NCBI RefSeq assembly: GCF_005222955.1
Contig: NZ_LWUA01000090.1
Coordinates: 1 to 33,973, forward strand
Length of the DNA stretch: 33,973 bases
Origin: Blastococcus sp. CCUG 61487
GTDB lineage: Bacteria; Actinomycetota; Actinomycetes; Mycobacteriales; Geodermatophilaceae
Reading direction: 5' to 3'
Shown: one piece after another, positions 1-8,383 of the stretch
Numbering within the stretch: position 1 is the stretch's first letter
Layout of the letters: each line of letters begins with the position of its first letter
Position numbers and translations under genes: made by a program
Notes under the pieces: generated by a model
What the model was told of the DNA's origin: nothing
Database searches by the model: none
Seen by the model: the letters and a program-made list of their open reading frames with translations, nothing else

Positions 1-245
1 GCGGCTGCAGGACCAGGCCGGCCAGCGTCGACGCCTCGCCGATGAGCACGGGCACCGGCATGCCCCGGCCCCGGTTCTTCGCCGCCAGCAGCGCGGTCAC
101 CGCCGTCGGGCTGAACGCGTCGGCCGCCACGCCGTACACGGTGTCCGTCGGCAGCAGCACCAGCCCGCCGGCGCCCAGGGCCGCGGCCGCGCGTCCAGGC
201 CGGCGCGCGCGCCGCGGGATCGGTGCAGTCGTAGGTCTCGGCCAC
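1..245 (-). CDS. L-threonylcarbamoyladenylate synthase (Sua5/YrdC/YwlC), N-terminal part, apparently frameshifted
   Basis: This is the beginning of a Sua5/YrdC-family enzyme, which makes threonylcarbamoyl-AMP from threonine, bicarbonate and ATP for the tRNA t6A modification. The rest lies beyond the window edge. The diagnostic stretch VLLPTDTVYGVAADAF followed by AAKNRGRGMPVPVLI is clear in one frame. The natural start, GTG at 245, gives AETYDCTDPAARA in a different frame, and GLDA lies in the third frame. The reading frame is restored by supposing one missing base near 202-203 and one near 188-189, both inside a run of alternating C and G. The gene is essential in most bacteria and its position after prfA-prmC is typical, so sequencing or assembly deletions are more likely than a true pseudogene. 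A GGGAG lies about 11 nt before the GTG. The family call is firm and the integrity is uncertain. Confidence 0.8.
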   Translation of the reverse strand, partial: MAETYDCTDPAARAPAWTRGRGPGRRRAGAAADGHRVRRGGRRVQPDGGDRAAGGEEPGPGHAGARAHRRGVDAGRPGPAA

Positions 246-292
246 GGGGAGGCAGTCTCCCACCGGCGCCGAGGATCCCGTCGGCCGGTGCG

Positions 293-1741
293 TCAGTCGT
301 CGCCCCGGCCGCCGTTCCCGCGGCCTCCGCCACGGCCGCGCTCGCCCCGTTCCCCGTCGCCGCGGCCGCGGTCGCCGCGGTCTGCGTCACCCCGGCCCCG
401 CTCGTCCCTGTCCTCGTCGTCGTCCTCCTGGCCTCCCTCGTCGACAGGCGCCGGAGGGGGCGTGGAGGCCGGGGCGGGGATCGGGATCGGGGGCACGGCG
501 TAGCTCACGCGCACGACGTCGCCGGGAGCCAGCACCCCAGCCGGGTCGACCCCGGTGACCACGCCGCCGGGCACCTCCCCCGTCTCCACCGTCAGCAGCT
601 CGACCTGCAGCCCGCGGGCGAGCAGCTCGGCCTGCACCTCGCTCACCTGACGGCCCAGGAACGCCTCGGCCAGCACCTCGATGCCGGCCGGCTCGCTGAT
701 GTCGGCGGGCTCCGCGGCCACGGGCGCCGCCTCCTCGTCGCGCAGCGCCGCGACCAGGCCCACGGCGCCGACGACGAGCAGCACGGCCAGCAGCGCCGCG
801 ACCGGCAGCGCCCACCGCCGGCGGCGTCGCGGAGCGGGTGGGGTCTCCGTCGTCCACGGCAGGGCGGGGAGGACGGCGGTGACCGCCGGTCCAGCGGTCA
901 CCGGCGCGCCGGCGAGCACGCGGTCCACGGCGTCGCGCAGGGCCGCTCCGTCGGGGAAGCGCACGGACGGGTCCTTGGCCATCGCGCGCTCGACCAGGGA
1001 CCTGACCGCGGGAGGGACGTCGTCGGGCAGGGGTGCGGGGTGGTCGCGGATCTGCATGACGGCGACCTGCACCGCGCTCTCGCCCTCGAACGCCCGCCGG
1101 CCGGCCAGGCACTCGTAGGCCACCGCGCCCAGGGCGTAGACGTCGCTCGCCGGGGTCGCGACCTCGCCGGACGCCTGCTCCGGGGAGAGGTAGTGCGCCG
1201 TCCCGAGCACCTGGCCGGTGGCGGTGAGCCCGACGCTGGAGGCCGACCGGGCGATGCCGAAGTCGGTCAGCTTCACCCGCCCGTCGCGGGCGACGAGCAG
1301 GTTGGCCGGCTTGATGTCGCGGTGCACGACGCCGGCGGCGTGCGCGGCGGCCAGCCCCTCGGCGGCCTGGCGCAGCACGTCGAGCGTCCGCGGCACGCCC
1401 AGCCGCGGCTCCCGGCGCAGCACCTCGGCGAGAGACTCCCCCTCGACCAGTTCCATCACCAGGAAGGCCGTCGGCGCCCCACCGGGAGGTCCCGGGACCT
1501 CGCCGTAGTCGAAGACCGCGGCGATGTGCGGATGGGTGAGGACGGCGGCGTGCTTGGCCTCGGCGCGGAAGCGGGTGCGGAAGGTCGGGTCACCGGCGTA
1601 CTGTTCGCGCAGCACCTTCACCGCCACGGGGCGGTCGAGCAGGGTGTCGCGAGCGCGCCAGACCTGTCCCATGGCGCCGCCGGCGATGAGCCCGCTCAGC
1701 TCGTACCGGTCCGCCAGCAGGTCGTCCCGCTGTCCTGCCAC
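293..1741 (-). CDS. Membrane Ser/Thr protein kinase with one PASTA domain and an Arg/Gly/Asp-rich tail
   Basis: This is a 482-residue eukaryotic-like Ser/Thr kinase. The cytoplasmic kinase domain (about 13-275) has a glycine-rich loop (GGAMGQV), the ATP-binding lysine K42 in VAVK, the catalytic HRDIKPAN at 140-147, DFG at 160-162 and SPEQ in place of APE. A basic RRRRRW stop precedes a single membrane helix at about 311-333. Outside the membrane there is one PASTA-like repeat (about 348-415), then a proline linker, then a strongly charged low-complexity tail (about 430-482) made of D/E runs and RG, RGD and RGG steps. PASTA domains bind peptidoglycan or lipid II in PknB-type kinases, so a cell-wall sensing role is inferred. 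The GTG start has GGAGG 4 nt upstream and lies 19 nt after prmC, so it is probably cotranscribed. It sits between prmC and sua5, which are often adjacent. Confidence 0.92.
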   Translation of the reverse strand: MAGQRDDLLADRYELSGLIAGGAMGQVWRARDTLLDRPVAVKVLREQYAGDPTFRTRFRAEAKHAAVLTHPHIAAVFDYGEVPGPPGGAPTAFLVMELVEGESLAEVLRREPRLGVPRTLDVLRQAAEGLAAAHAAGVVHRDIKPANLLVARDGRVKLTDFGIARSASSVGLTATGQVLGTAHYLSPEQASGEVATPASDVYALGAVAYECLAGRRAFEGESAVQVAVMQIRDHPAPLPDDVPPAVRSLVERAMAKDPSVRFPDGAALRDAVDRVLAGAPVTAGPAVTAVLPALPWTTETPPAPRRRRRWALPVAALLAVLLVVGAVGLVAALRDEEAAPVAAEPADISEPAGIEVLAEAFLGRQVSEVQAELLARGLQVELLTVETGEVPGGVVTGVDPAGVLAPGDVVRVSYAVPPIPIPAPASTPPPAPVDEGGQEDDDEDRDERGRGDADRGDRGRGDGERGERGRGGGRGNGGRGDD

Positions 1742-1760
1742 TGGTCCTCCGCTCCTCGGG

Positions 1761-2615
1761 TCAGCCGAGCCTGGCCGTGGTGAAGCGCGGCCGGCCGGCC
1801 AGATCCGGGTGGTCCTCGACGTCGGTGTACCCGCCGTGGGCCCGGACCAGCGCCGGGAGCGCCGTCCCCTGCTGGTCGGCGTGCTCGATCCCGAGCCAGC
1901 CGCCCGGACGCAGCAGGCGCGCGGCGACGCCCAGCATGCCGCGGACCACGTCGAGCCCGTCCGGGCCGCCCCACAGTGCCAGCGGCGGGTCGTGCTCGGC
2001 CACCTCCCGCGGCACGCGGGCCCCGTCCGGCACGTAGGGCGGGTTGGAGACGACGACGTCGACCCGCCCGTCGAGCTCGCCGAGCAGCGCGGGATCGGTC
2101 ATGTCGCCCTCGACGACGCCGACGGGGGTGTCCCCGGCGCCGATCCGGGACAGCGCGTTGTGCCGGGTCCACGCGATCGCCCCCGGATCGCGCTCGACGG
2201 CGGTGACCCGCGCACCCGGGTGCTCGTGCGCGATCGACAGCGCGATGGCACCCGAGCCGCTGCCCAGGTCGACCACGACGGGGCCGTCGAGGCCGGTCAG
2301 CCGCTCGAGCACCCACTCGACGAGCAGCTCGGTCTCCGGGCGCGGCACGAAGACGCCGGGGCCGACCGCCAGCTCCAGGTGCCGGAACGCCGCGCGACCG
2401 GTCAGGTGCTGCAGGGGCACCCGGTCGGTCCGCTGCGCGAGGAGCTCCTCGAACCGGGTCGCGGCGTCGACCGGGACGTCGTCCAGGGTGAGCAGCCGCG
2501 CGCGGGGCACCGCGAGGACGTGCGCCAGGAGCAGCTCGGCGTCCACCCGCGGCGACTCCACCCCGGCCTCGGCCAGGGTGCGGGCGGCGCCCGCCAGCAG
2601 TTCCCGCGGGCTCAG
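1761..2615 (-). CDS. prmC: Peptide chain release factor N5-glutamine methyltransferase PrmC
   Basis: PrmC methylates the glutamine of the GGQ motif in release factors, here presumably that of the RF1 encoded immediately upstream. The S-adenosylmethionine site ([14 protein letters not shown]) and the catalytic NPPY (about 191-194) are intact. The first usual start codon in frame is GTG at 2561, but it would remove the first helix of the N-terminal recognition domain. The frame is open upstream and reads [19 protein letters not shown], matching the expected N-terminus. It begins at CTG 2615-2613, which overlaps the prfA stop as CTGA. I therefore propose a CTG start, giving 284 residues; no strong ribosome site is visible there, so coupling to prfA would be needed. 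If the GTG is used instead, the protein is 266 residues. The family call is certain and the start is uncertain. Confidence 0.93.
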   Translation of the reverse strand: MSPRELLAGAARTLAEAGVESPRVDAELLLAHVLAVPRARLLTLDDVPVDAATRFEELLAQRTDRVPLQHLTGRAAFRHLELAVGPGVFVPRPETELLVEWVLERLTGLDGPVVVDLGSGSGAIALSIAHEHPGARVTAVERDPGAIAWTRHNALSRIGAGDTPVGVVEGDMTDPALLGELDGRVDVVVSNPPYVPDGARVPREVAEHDPPLALWGGPDGLDVVRGMLGVAARLLRPGGWLGIEHADQQGTALPALVRAHGGYTDVEDHPDLAGRPRFTTARLG

Positions 2616-3682
2616 GAGCCGGCCGCCAGCAGCTCGGCGGTGTGCGCGCTGCTGAGCGCGTCGATCACCGCGTCCAGGTCGCCGTCGAGCACCTGGTCGA
2701 GGTTGTGCGACTTGTAGCCGACGCGATGGTCGGAGATCCGGTTCTCCGGGAAGTTGTACGTGCGCACCCGCTCGCTGCGGTCCACGGTGCGCACCTGGCT
2801 GCGCCGCTGGTCGCTGGCGGTCGCCTCGGCCTCCTCGCGGGCGACCGCGAGCAGCCGGGAGCGCAGGACGCGCAGCGCGGACTCCCGGTTCTGCAGCTGG
2901 CTCTTCTCGTTCTGCGAGCTCACCACGATCCCGCTGGGCAGGTGGGTGATGCGCACGGCGGAGTCGGTGGTGTTGACGCTCTGCCCGCCCGGCCCCGAGG
3001 ACCGGAAGACGTCGATGCGCAGGTCGTTCGGGTCGACGGTCACGTCGACCTCCTCGGCCTCGGGCAGCACCAGGACGCCGACGGCCGAGGTGTGGATGCG
3101 GCCCTGGCTCTCGGTGGCGGGGACCCGCTGGACGCGGTGCACGCCGCCCTCGAACTTCAGCCGGGACCAGATCCCCTCGTCGCCACGGCTCTTGATCGCG
3201 ACGGCGACGTCCTTGTAGCCACCGAGCTCGGCGTCGACGGCGTCCAGGACCTCGGTGGCCCAGCCGCGGCGCTCGGCGTACCGCAGGTACATCCGCAGCA
3301 GGTCGCCGGCGAACAGCGCGGACTCCGCCCCGCCCTCCCCCGCCTTGATCTCGAGGATGACGTCCTTGTCGTCGTCGGGGTCCTTGGGCAGCAGCTGCTC
3401 GCGCAGCCGGTCCTCGAGCTCCGGGATCCGCTGCTCGAGCGCCGCGACCTCTTCGCGGAACGAGGAGTCCTCGGAGACGAGCTCGCGGGCGGCGGCGAGG
3501 TCGCCGCGGGCCTCGTCGAGGGCGCGGGCGGTCTCCACCAGCGGGGCGAGCTGGGCGTAGCGCCGGCCCAGGCGTCGGGCGCGGGCCTGGTCGGCGTGCA
3601 CGGCCGGGTCGGCGAGCTCCTGCTCGAGCGACGCGTGCTCGACGAGCAGGTCGGCCAGCCGGTCGGGCGCTGGGCTGCTCAT
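2612..3682 (-). CDS. prfA: Peptide chain release factor 1
   Basis: RF1 recognises UAA and UAG and triggers peptide release on the ribosome. The 356-residue length is normal. The codon-reading PAT tripeptide lies in [15 protein letters not shown], and the GGQ catalytic motif is at 232-234 in [16 protein letters not shown]. The ATG at 3682 is preceded by GGAG with a 7-nt spacing, and this start gives the usual N-terminal coiled region ([13 protein letters not shown]). A longer in-frame extension upstream runs through the rpmE region in the wrong frame and is not real. The gene overlaps the likely start of prmC and follows a very strong hairpin that separates it from rpmE, so its supply of transcripts depends on read-through or on a promoter I could not identify. 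Confidence 0.97.
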   Translation of the reverse strand: MSSPAPDRLADLLVEHASLEQELADPAVHADQARARRLGRRYAQLAPLVETARALDEARGDLAAARELVSEDSSFREEVAALEQRIPELEDRLREQLLPKDPDDDKDVILEIKAGEGGAESALFAGDLLRMYLRYAERRGWATEVLDAVDAELGGYKDVAVAIKSRGDEGIWSRLKFEGGVHRVQRVPATESQGRIHTSAVGVLVLPEAEEVDVTVDPNDLRIDVFRSSGPGGQSVNTTDSAVRITHLPSGIVVSSQNEKSQLQNRESALRVLRSRLLAVAREEAEATASDQRRSQVRTVDRSERVRTYNFPENRISDHRVGYKSHNLDQVLDGDLDAVIDALSSAHTAELLAAGS

Positions 3683-3718
3683 CGGCTCACTCCTGCGTGC
3701 GGTCGGGTCCGGACACGA

Positions 3719-3759
3719 CGACGGCGCCCGTCCCACGCGAGGTGGGACGGGCGCCGTCG
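3719..3759 (-). terminator. Strong intergenic hairpin after rpmE
   Basis: Bases 3719-3736 pair perfectly with 3742-3759: an 18-bp, GC-rich stem with a 5-nt loop. It starts 7 nt after the rpmE stop codon, and no U-tract follows it on the minus strand. This looks like an actinobacterial U-less terminator or attenuator that limits read-through into prfA. Confidence 0.75.
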
Positions 3760-3765
3760 GTGGTG

Positions 3766-3996
3766 CTACTTGTCTGCGGTGGCTCCGGCGTTGCGCTTGC
3801 CGAAGCGCTTCTCGAAGCGGGCCACGCGACCGCCGGTGTCGAGGATGCGCTGCTTGCCGGTGTAGAAGGGGTGGCAGGCGGAGCACGTCTCGACGGTCAG
3901 CTGACCGGTCGGCGAGGTGCTGCGGGTGGTGAAGGTGTTGCCGCAGCCGCAGGTCACGGTGGTGACGTTGTAGGCCGGGTGGATGTCGGGCTTCAT
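3766..3996 (-). CDS. rpmE: 50S ribosomal protein L31 (zinc-binding, C+ type)
   Basis: The 76-residue protein is bL31 of the large ribosomal subunit. It keeps the zinc ligands: C16 and C18 (CGC) and C38 and C41 (CSAC). It also has the family signature [10 protein letters not shown]. The C+ form is the zinc-replete version that is usually replaced by a C- paralogue under zinc starvation; no such paralogue is in this window. The ATG at 3996 is preceded by AAGAAGAGG at a suitable distance. It sits downstream of rho, an order common in Actinobacteria. I found no convincing promoter of its own, although a GATACT hexamer lies in the 137-nt gap after rho. Confidence 0.97.
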   Translation of the reverse strand: MKPDIHPAYNVTTVTCGCGNTFTTRSTSPTGQLTVETCSACHPFYTGKQRILDTGGRVARFEKRFGKRNAGATADK

Positions 3997-4089
3997 GACT
4001 GCTGCCTCTTCTTGGAAGTCTGGGTCGTCCGGTGTGCGTCAACGCCGGGGCCCGGGGGGCGATTCCCGGCCGCGCCGACGGGGCTCGGT

Positions 4090-4108
4090 CGACCAGTATC
4101 CCTGGTCG
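4090..4108 (-). terminator. Weak stem-loop between rho and rpmE
   Basis: CGACCAG at 4090-4096 pairs with CTGGTCG at 4102-4108 around a 5-nt loop, about 26 nt beyond the rho stop. It is short and has no U-tract. It could be a weak terminator or a structure in the rpmE leader. Confidence 0.25.
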
Positions 4109-4133
4109 GCGAATCCCGCCGGCGCAGGGGGTC

Positions 4134-6125
4134 TCAGCTGTCCGGACCCAGCGTCGTCTTCTGGATCTGCATGAGGAACTCGACGTTGTTGCGCGTCTTC
4201 TTCAGCTTGTCCAGCAGCAGCTCGAGTGCCTGCTGCGGCTCCAGGGCACCGAGCACCCGGCGGAGCTTGATCACGATGGCCAGCTCGTCGGGCGACATGA
4301 GGATCTCCTCCTTGCGCGTGCCCGACGCGTTGACGTCGACCGCCGGGAAGACCCGCTTGTCCGCCAGCCGGCGGTCGAGCTTGATCTCGGCGTTCCCGGT
4401 GCCCTTGAACTCCTCGAAGATGACCGTGTCCATCGTGGAGCCGGTCTCGACCAGCGCCGAGGCGATGATCGTGAGCGACCCGCCGTTCTCGATGTTGCGG
4501 GCAGCACCCAGGAAGCGCTTGGGCGGGTAGAGCGCCGTGGAGTCGACACCACCGGAGAGGATGCGCCCGCTGGCGGGGGCCGCCAGGTTGTAGGCGCGGC
4601 CCAGGCGGGTGATCGAGTCCAGCAGGACGACCACGTCGTGACCCATCTCGACCAGGCGCTTGGCCCGCTCGATGGACAGCTCGGCGACGGTGGTGTGGTC
4701 GGCCGGCGGCCGGTCGAAGGTCGAGGCGATGACCTCGCCCTTCACCGAGCGCTGCATGTCGGTGACCTCCTCGGGCCGCTCGTCGACGAGGACGACCATG
4801 AGGTGGCATTCCGGGTTGTTCCGGGTGATCGCGTTGGCGATCGACTGCAGGACCATCGTCTTGCCGGCCTTGGGCGGCGACACGATCAGCGCGCGCTGCC
4901 CCTTGCCGATCGGCATGACGAGGTCGATGACCCGGGTGGTGAGCTGGTGCGGCTCGGTCTCCAGCCGCAGGCGCTCCTGCGGGTAGAGCGGCGTCAGCTT
5001 GGTGAACTCGGGCCGGTTGCGGGCCTGCTCGGGGTCCAGCCCGTTGACGGTGTCGAGGCGGACCAGCGCGTTGTACTTGTCCTTGCGCTCGCCCTCCCGC
5101 GGCTGGCGGACCGCGCCGGTGATCGCGTCACCGCGCCGCAGTCCGTAGCGGCGGACCTGCGACAGCGACACGTAGACGTCGTTGGGGCCGGTCAGGTACC
5201 CGGAGGTGCGGACGAACGCGTAGTTGTCCAGCACGTCCAGGATGCCGGCGACGGGCAGCAGGACGTCGTCCTCGGTGATCGTGGGCTCGCCCTGGTCGAA
5301 GCGGTCCCGGCCACCGCCGCGCTTGTTGCGGTCGCGGTAGCGGCGGCCGCGGCGACCGCGCCCGCCCTCGAAGTCGTCGTCGTCCTCGTCGGTGCTGGGG
5401 CCGCGACCACCGTCGTTGCGGTTGTCGGTGCGGTTGCCCGGACGACCGTCGCGGTCGGTGCGGTCCCCGCGGTCGGGTCCGCGGTTGCCACCGTCCCGGT
5501 TGGCGCCGTCCCGGTTGGCGCCGTCCCGGTTGGCGTTGTCCCGGTTGGCGTTGTCCCGGTTGGCGTTGTCCCGGTTGGCGTTGTCCCGGTTGCCGCCGTC
5601 CCGCTCGTTGCGGTTGCGGTTCCGGGTGCGCTGCGGGCGGTCCCCGTCGCGGTCGTCGTCCTGCTGGTCGGCGCCGGCCGGGTCGGCGGACGCGGCGCGC
5701 TCCCCCTCCTCGGCGGCGGGGGCAGCGGTCGTCTCGACCGACGGGGAGCCGGCCGGGCGGCTGGCTCCGCGTCGGGTCCGGGTGGGGGCGGCGTCGCCAC
5801 CACCGGTCAGCGGGCCACTGTTGGCGCCACCGCTGACCGGCGCCTCGAGCGGCGCCGCGGTGGCGGCCTCCGACCGGGGGGCCGGGGCGCTCTCGCCGCC
5901 GACCTGGCGCGCGGAGATCGCGGCCACGAGATCGCTCTTGCGCATCCGGCCGGTGCCGGGGATGCCGAGTTCGGCAGCCAGGCGCTGCAGTTCCGGCAGC
6001 AGCATGCCGGACAGTCCGGTGCCGCGGCGGCGGGCACGACCCGCCTGCCCAGAAGCGGCAGTGTCCTCGGTCGCGCCGGCGGCGTCCTGCGCGCCGGTCG
6101 TGACGAGGTCGGTGCTTTCGCTCAC
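4134..6125 (-). CDS. rho: Transcription termination factor Rho with actinobacterial low-complexity insert
   Basis: Rho is the hexameric RNA helicase that ends transcription at unstructured C-rich RNA. The 663-residue protein is much longer than E. coli Rho (419). An N-terminal Rho_N/SAP-like helical domain (about 38-76) is followed by a disordered insert (about 77-275). Then come the S1-like RNA-binding fold ([17 protein letters not shown]) and the RecA-like ATPase with P-loop SPPKAGKT at 416-423 and Walker [17 protein letters not shown]. The insert contains eight tandem 5-residue units ([15 protein letters not shown], residues 176-215) and then RGRRGRR-type basic patches. Such inserts are known in high-GC Rho proteins and add RNA affinity. 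GTG 6125 is chosen because AAGGA lies 8 nt upstream; an in-frame ATG 17 codons earlier lacks this. Confidence 0.97.
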   Translation of the reverse strand: MSESTDLVTTGAQDAAGATEDTAASGQAGRARRRGTGLSGMLLPELQRLAAELGIPGTGRMRKSDLVAAISARQVGGESAPAPRSEAATAAPLEAPVSGGANSGPLTGGGDAAPTRTRRGASRPAGSPSVETTAAPAAEEGERAASADPAGADQQDDDRDGDRPQRTRNRNRNERDGGNRDNANRDNANRDNANRDNANRDGANRDGANRDGGNRGPDRGDRTDRDGRPGNRTDNRNDGGRGPSTDEDDDDFEGGRGRRGRRYRDRNKRGGGRDRFDQGEPTITEDDVLLPVAGILDVLDNYAFVRTSGYLTGPNDVYVSLSQVRRYGLRRGDAITGAVRQPREGERKDKYNALVRLDTVNGLDPEQARNRPEFTKLTPLYPQERLRLETEPHQLTTRVIDLVMPIGKGQRALIVSPPKAGKTMVLQSIANAITRNNPECHLMVVLVDERPEEVTDMQRSVKGEVIASTFDRPPADHTTVAELSIERAKRLVEMGHDVVVLLDSITRLGRAYNLAAPASGRILSGGVDSTALYPPKRFLGAARNIENGGSLTIIASALVETGSTMDTVIFEEFKGTGNAEIKLDRRLADKRVFPAVDVNASGTRKEEILMSPDELAIVIKLRRVLGALEPQQALELLLDKLKKTRNNVEFLMQIQKTTLGPDS
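5481..5600 (-). repeat. 15-bp tandem repeat inside rho (eight units)
   Basis: Eight contiguous 15-bp units encode DGGNR, four DNANR, two DGANR and DGGNR. The four central units are identical at DNA level and the outer ones differ by a few bases, as expected for slippage or unequal exchange. The repeat stays in frame and changes only the length of the disordered insert of Rho. Confidence 0.92.
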
Positions 6126-6148
6126 GTACAGGTCCTTCCCTGCGGTGA

Positions 6149-6168
6149 CCTGCGCGTCCCAGCGCAGG
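6149..6168 (-). promoter_or_regulatory. Hairpin in the rho leader just upstream of the ribosome site
   Basis: CCTGCGC at 6149-6155 pairs with GCGCAGG at 6162-6168 (6-nt loop), about 24 nt before the rho start and close to its AAGGA ribosome site. Rho is autoregulated in several bacteria. A role for this hairpin is only inferred. Confidence 0.25.
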
Positions 6169-6308
6169 GGGTGCACCGCTCCCTGTGGACCCGGGCATGA
6201 GGCAGGGGCGCAGAAGGAAGCGGGTGGAGAAACACGGGGCGGATCAACGGCGAAGATCGTCGGCTTCGGCCCCGCACGAGGCTCGCCCGAGTGGGCGGCT
6301 ACGCCGTG

Positions 6309-6338
6309 AGCCTAGACGGCGGCCCACGACGAGGACAA
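6309..6338 (-). promoter_or_regulatory. Candidate rho promoter
   Basis: On the minus strand TTGTCC (6338-6333), an 18-nt spacer and TAGGCT (6314-6309) resemble a housekeeping sigma-70/SigA promoter. It would give a leader of roughly 175 nt before the rho start. The -35 box overlaps the hairpin that follows thrB. No other gene-like signal lies in the 240-nt thrB-rho gap. Confidence 0.4.
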
Positions 6339-6365
6339 CACCGGGGTTCCCCAGCGTGTTCCTCG
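6330..6365 (-). terminator. Putative terminator of the argS-thrB operon
   Basis: Immediately after the thrB stop, CGAGGA+ACAC pairs with GTGT+TCCTCG (2-nt bulge), with an inner GGGG/CCCC stem. This gives an imperfect stem of about 14 pairs. There is no U-tract. Confidence 0.45.
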
Positions 6366-7313
6366 TTATCGAGACGATACCTCTCCGCTGTCCGGCAGCA
6401 CCGTGGCCCCGCCGGTGTCGACGTCCAGCGGACGCATCCGCCAGCCGTGCGGGACGAGGGCGGGGAGCCGGCTCACCGCGTCGTCGCCGGCCGGGTCGTC
6501 GGGCTGCCGGCGCGTCAGCACGAGCAGGCTCGGCCCCGCCCCGGAGACGACGGTCGGGAACCCCGCGGCCCGCAGCCGGTCCAGCAGGGCGAGGGACTCC
6601 GGCATGGCCGAGGTGCGCTGGCGCTGGTGCAGCCGGTCCTGCGTGGCCTCCATCAGCAGCCCCGGCCGAGCGGTCAGCGCGTGGACGAGCATCGCGGTGC
6701 GACCGGCGTTGAACGCAGCGTCCGCGTGCGGGACCAGCTCGGGCAAGAGGTCGCGGGCGACGTGGGTGGACAGCGTCGTCTCCGGGACGAGCACCACCGG
6801 CCGGACCTCCGGGTGGACCGACAGCGTGTCCGCGATCGGGCCGTGCTCGGTCTCCCAGCTCAGGGTCGCGCTGCCGAACAGGCAGGCGGCGACGTTGTCA
6901 GGGTGGCCCTCCATGGCGGTGACCAGCCGCAGGACGGCGTCGCGGTCGATCTCCTCGACATCCGGGCAGAGCGCCCACGCCCCCAGCGCGCCGGCGACGA
7001 CGGCGGCGGCCGACGAGCCCATCCCCCGCCCCTGCGGGATGGTGTTCTCGGCCCGGACCCGCAGCCCCGGCGTCGACCAGTCCAGCTCGGCGCACGCGGC
7101 CCGGAAGGCCCGCACGACCAGGTGCGACTCGTCGGTGGGCAGCTCACCCGCTCCCACCCCGGTGACCTCGACCTCCAGCCCTGCGGGCGCGATCGCGAAC
7201 TCCAGGACGTCGTGGCAGGCGAGGGCCAGGCCCGCGCAGTCGAAGGCCGGCCCGAGGTTGGCGCTGGTGGCCGGGACCCGGACCCGGACGACGTCCCGCC
7301 GCGGCGTGGTCAC
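6366..7313 (-). CDS. thrB: Homoserine kinase
   Basis: ThrB phosphorylates homoserine with ATP, the penultimate step to threonine. It is a GHMP-family kinase of 315 residues. The N-terminal [22 protein letters not shown] is the usual GHMP opening, the phosphate-binding loop is [17 protein letters not shown], and the C-terminal GHMP motif is [12 protein letters not shown]. The GTG start at 7313 overlaps the thrC stop as GTGA, so translation is coupled. It is the last gene of the argS-lysA-hom-thrC-thrB chain and is followed by a hairpin. The substrate and metal-binding features look complete. Confidence 0.96.
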   Translation of the reverse strand: MTTPRRDVVRVRVPATSANLGPAFDCAGLALACHDVLEFAIAPAGLEVEVTGVGAGELPTDESHLVVRAFRAACAELDWSTPGLRVRAENTIPQGRGMGSSAAAVVAGALGAWALCPDVEEIDRDAVLRLVTAMEGHPDNVAACLFGSATLSWETEHGPIADTLSVHPEVRPVVLVPETTLSTHVARDLLPELVPHADAAFNAGRTAMLVHALTARPGLLMEATQDRLHQRQRTSAMPESLALLDRLRAAGFPTVVSGAGPSLLVLTRRQPDDPAGDDAVSRLPALVPHGWRMRPLDVDTGGATVLPDSGEVSSR

Positions 7314-8383
7314 AGCCCGAGCTGGGCGGCGGCCGCCGCCGCGTCGACCGGGACGGTGGTCGGCGCCGGCGCACCGGAGATGGCCCACTCCGGGTCCTTG
7401 AGGCCGTTGCCGGTGACCGTGCAGACGATCCGCTGGCCGGGCTCGAGCTCACCGGCAGCGTGCACCTGCAGCAGGCCCGCGACCGACGCGGCCGAGGCCG
7501 GCTCGACGAAGACGGCCTCGCTGCGGGCCAGCAGCCGGTAGGCGGCGAGGATCGCGCGGTCGGTGACCGCGTCGATCCGGCCGCCGGACTCGTCACGGGC
7601 GGCGAGGGCCTTCGTCCAGGAGGCCGGGTTGCCGATCCGGATCGCGGTGGCGATCGTGCTCGGGTTCTCGACGACCTGACCGCTGACGATCGGCGCGGCG
7701 CCGGCGGCCTGGAACCCCCACATGCGCGGCGTCCGGGTGGCGGGCCCGGGAACCTCCGACGAGTCGCAGTACTCGCGGTAGCCCTGCCAGTAGGCGGTGA
7801 TGTTGCCGGCGTTGCCGACCGGCAGGCAGTGGATGTCCGGGGCGTCGCCGAGGACGTCGACGATCTCGAAGGACGCCGTCTTCTGGCCCTCGATCCGGTA
7901 CTGGTTGACGCTGTTGACCAGGCTGACCGGGTAGTCGATCGCCAGCTTGCTGGCGAGTGCGAGGCAGTCGTCGAAGTTGCCGTCGACCTGCAGGAGACGG
8001 GCGCCGTGGACCAGGGCCTGCGCGAGCTTGCCCATCGCGATCTTGCCCTGCGGCACGAGCACCGCACAGGTGAGCCCGGCCCGCGCCGCGTAGGCGGCGG
8101 CGCTGGCGCTGGTGTTCCCGGTCGAGGCGCAGATGACCGCCTTCGACCCCTCCTCGACGGCCTTGGTGATCGCCATCGTCATGCCGCGGTCCTTGAACGA
8201 GCCCGTCGGGTTGGCCCCCTCGACCTTGAGGTAGACCTCGCACCCGGTCCGCTCGCTCAGCTCGCGGGCCCGCAGCAGCGGCGTCGCGCCCTCCTGCAGC
8301 GTGACGACAGGGGTGCTGTCGCTCACCGGCAGCCGCGACCGGTATGCCTCGATCAGCCCGGGCCACCCCGGCGATGCGCTCAT
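7310..8383 (-). CDS. thrC: Threonine synthase
   Basis: ThrC converts O-phosphohomoserine to threonine with pyridoxal phosphate. The 357-residue size fits the short bacterial class. The PLP lysine is K64 in [11 protein letters not shown], and the phosphate-binding loop of the cofactor is PVGNAGNI. The substrate-recognition [19 protein letters not shown] segment is intact. The ATG overlaps the hom stop as ATGA and the gene's own stop overlaps thrB. It directly links hom and thrB, so the whole threonine branch after aspartate semialdehyde is in this operon; the aspartokinase and aspartate-semialdehyde dehydrogenase genes are not in the window. Confidence 0.97.
   Translation of the reverse strand: MSASPGWPGLIEAYRSRLPVSDSTPVVTLQEGATPLLRARELSERTGCEVYLKVEGANPTGSFKDRGMTMAITKAVEEGSKAVICASTGNTSASAAAYAARAGLTCAVLVPQGKIAMGKLAQALVHGARLLQVDGNFDDCLALASKLAIDYPVSLVNSVNQYRIEGQKTASFEIVDVLGDAPDIHCLPVGNAGNITAYWQGYREYCDSSEVPGPATRTPRMWGFQAAGAAPIVSGQVVENPSTIATAIRIGNPASWTKALAARDESGGRIDAVTDRAILAAYRLLARSEAVFVEPASAASVAGLLQVHAAGELEPGQRIVCTVTGNGLKDPEWAISGAPAPTTVPVDAAAAAAQLGL

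Noticed and set aside
2612-4042. 476-residue version of RF1 reading upstream through rpmE
   Set aside because: The upstream part is rpmE in another frame and crosses the strong hairpin. ATG 3682 has a ribosome site and gives normal RF1 length.
5481-5600. Tandem repeats considered as a CRISPR array
   Set aside because: The units are 15 bp with no spacers and are in frame inside rho.
4032-6200. Long plus-strand open frame (722 codons) with Val/Pro repeats opposite rho
   Set aside because: It is the antisense shadow of rho. Long stop-free antisense frames are expected at this GC content, and the VPVG-type repeats simply mirror the rho tandem repeat.
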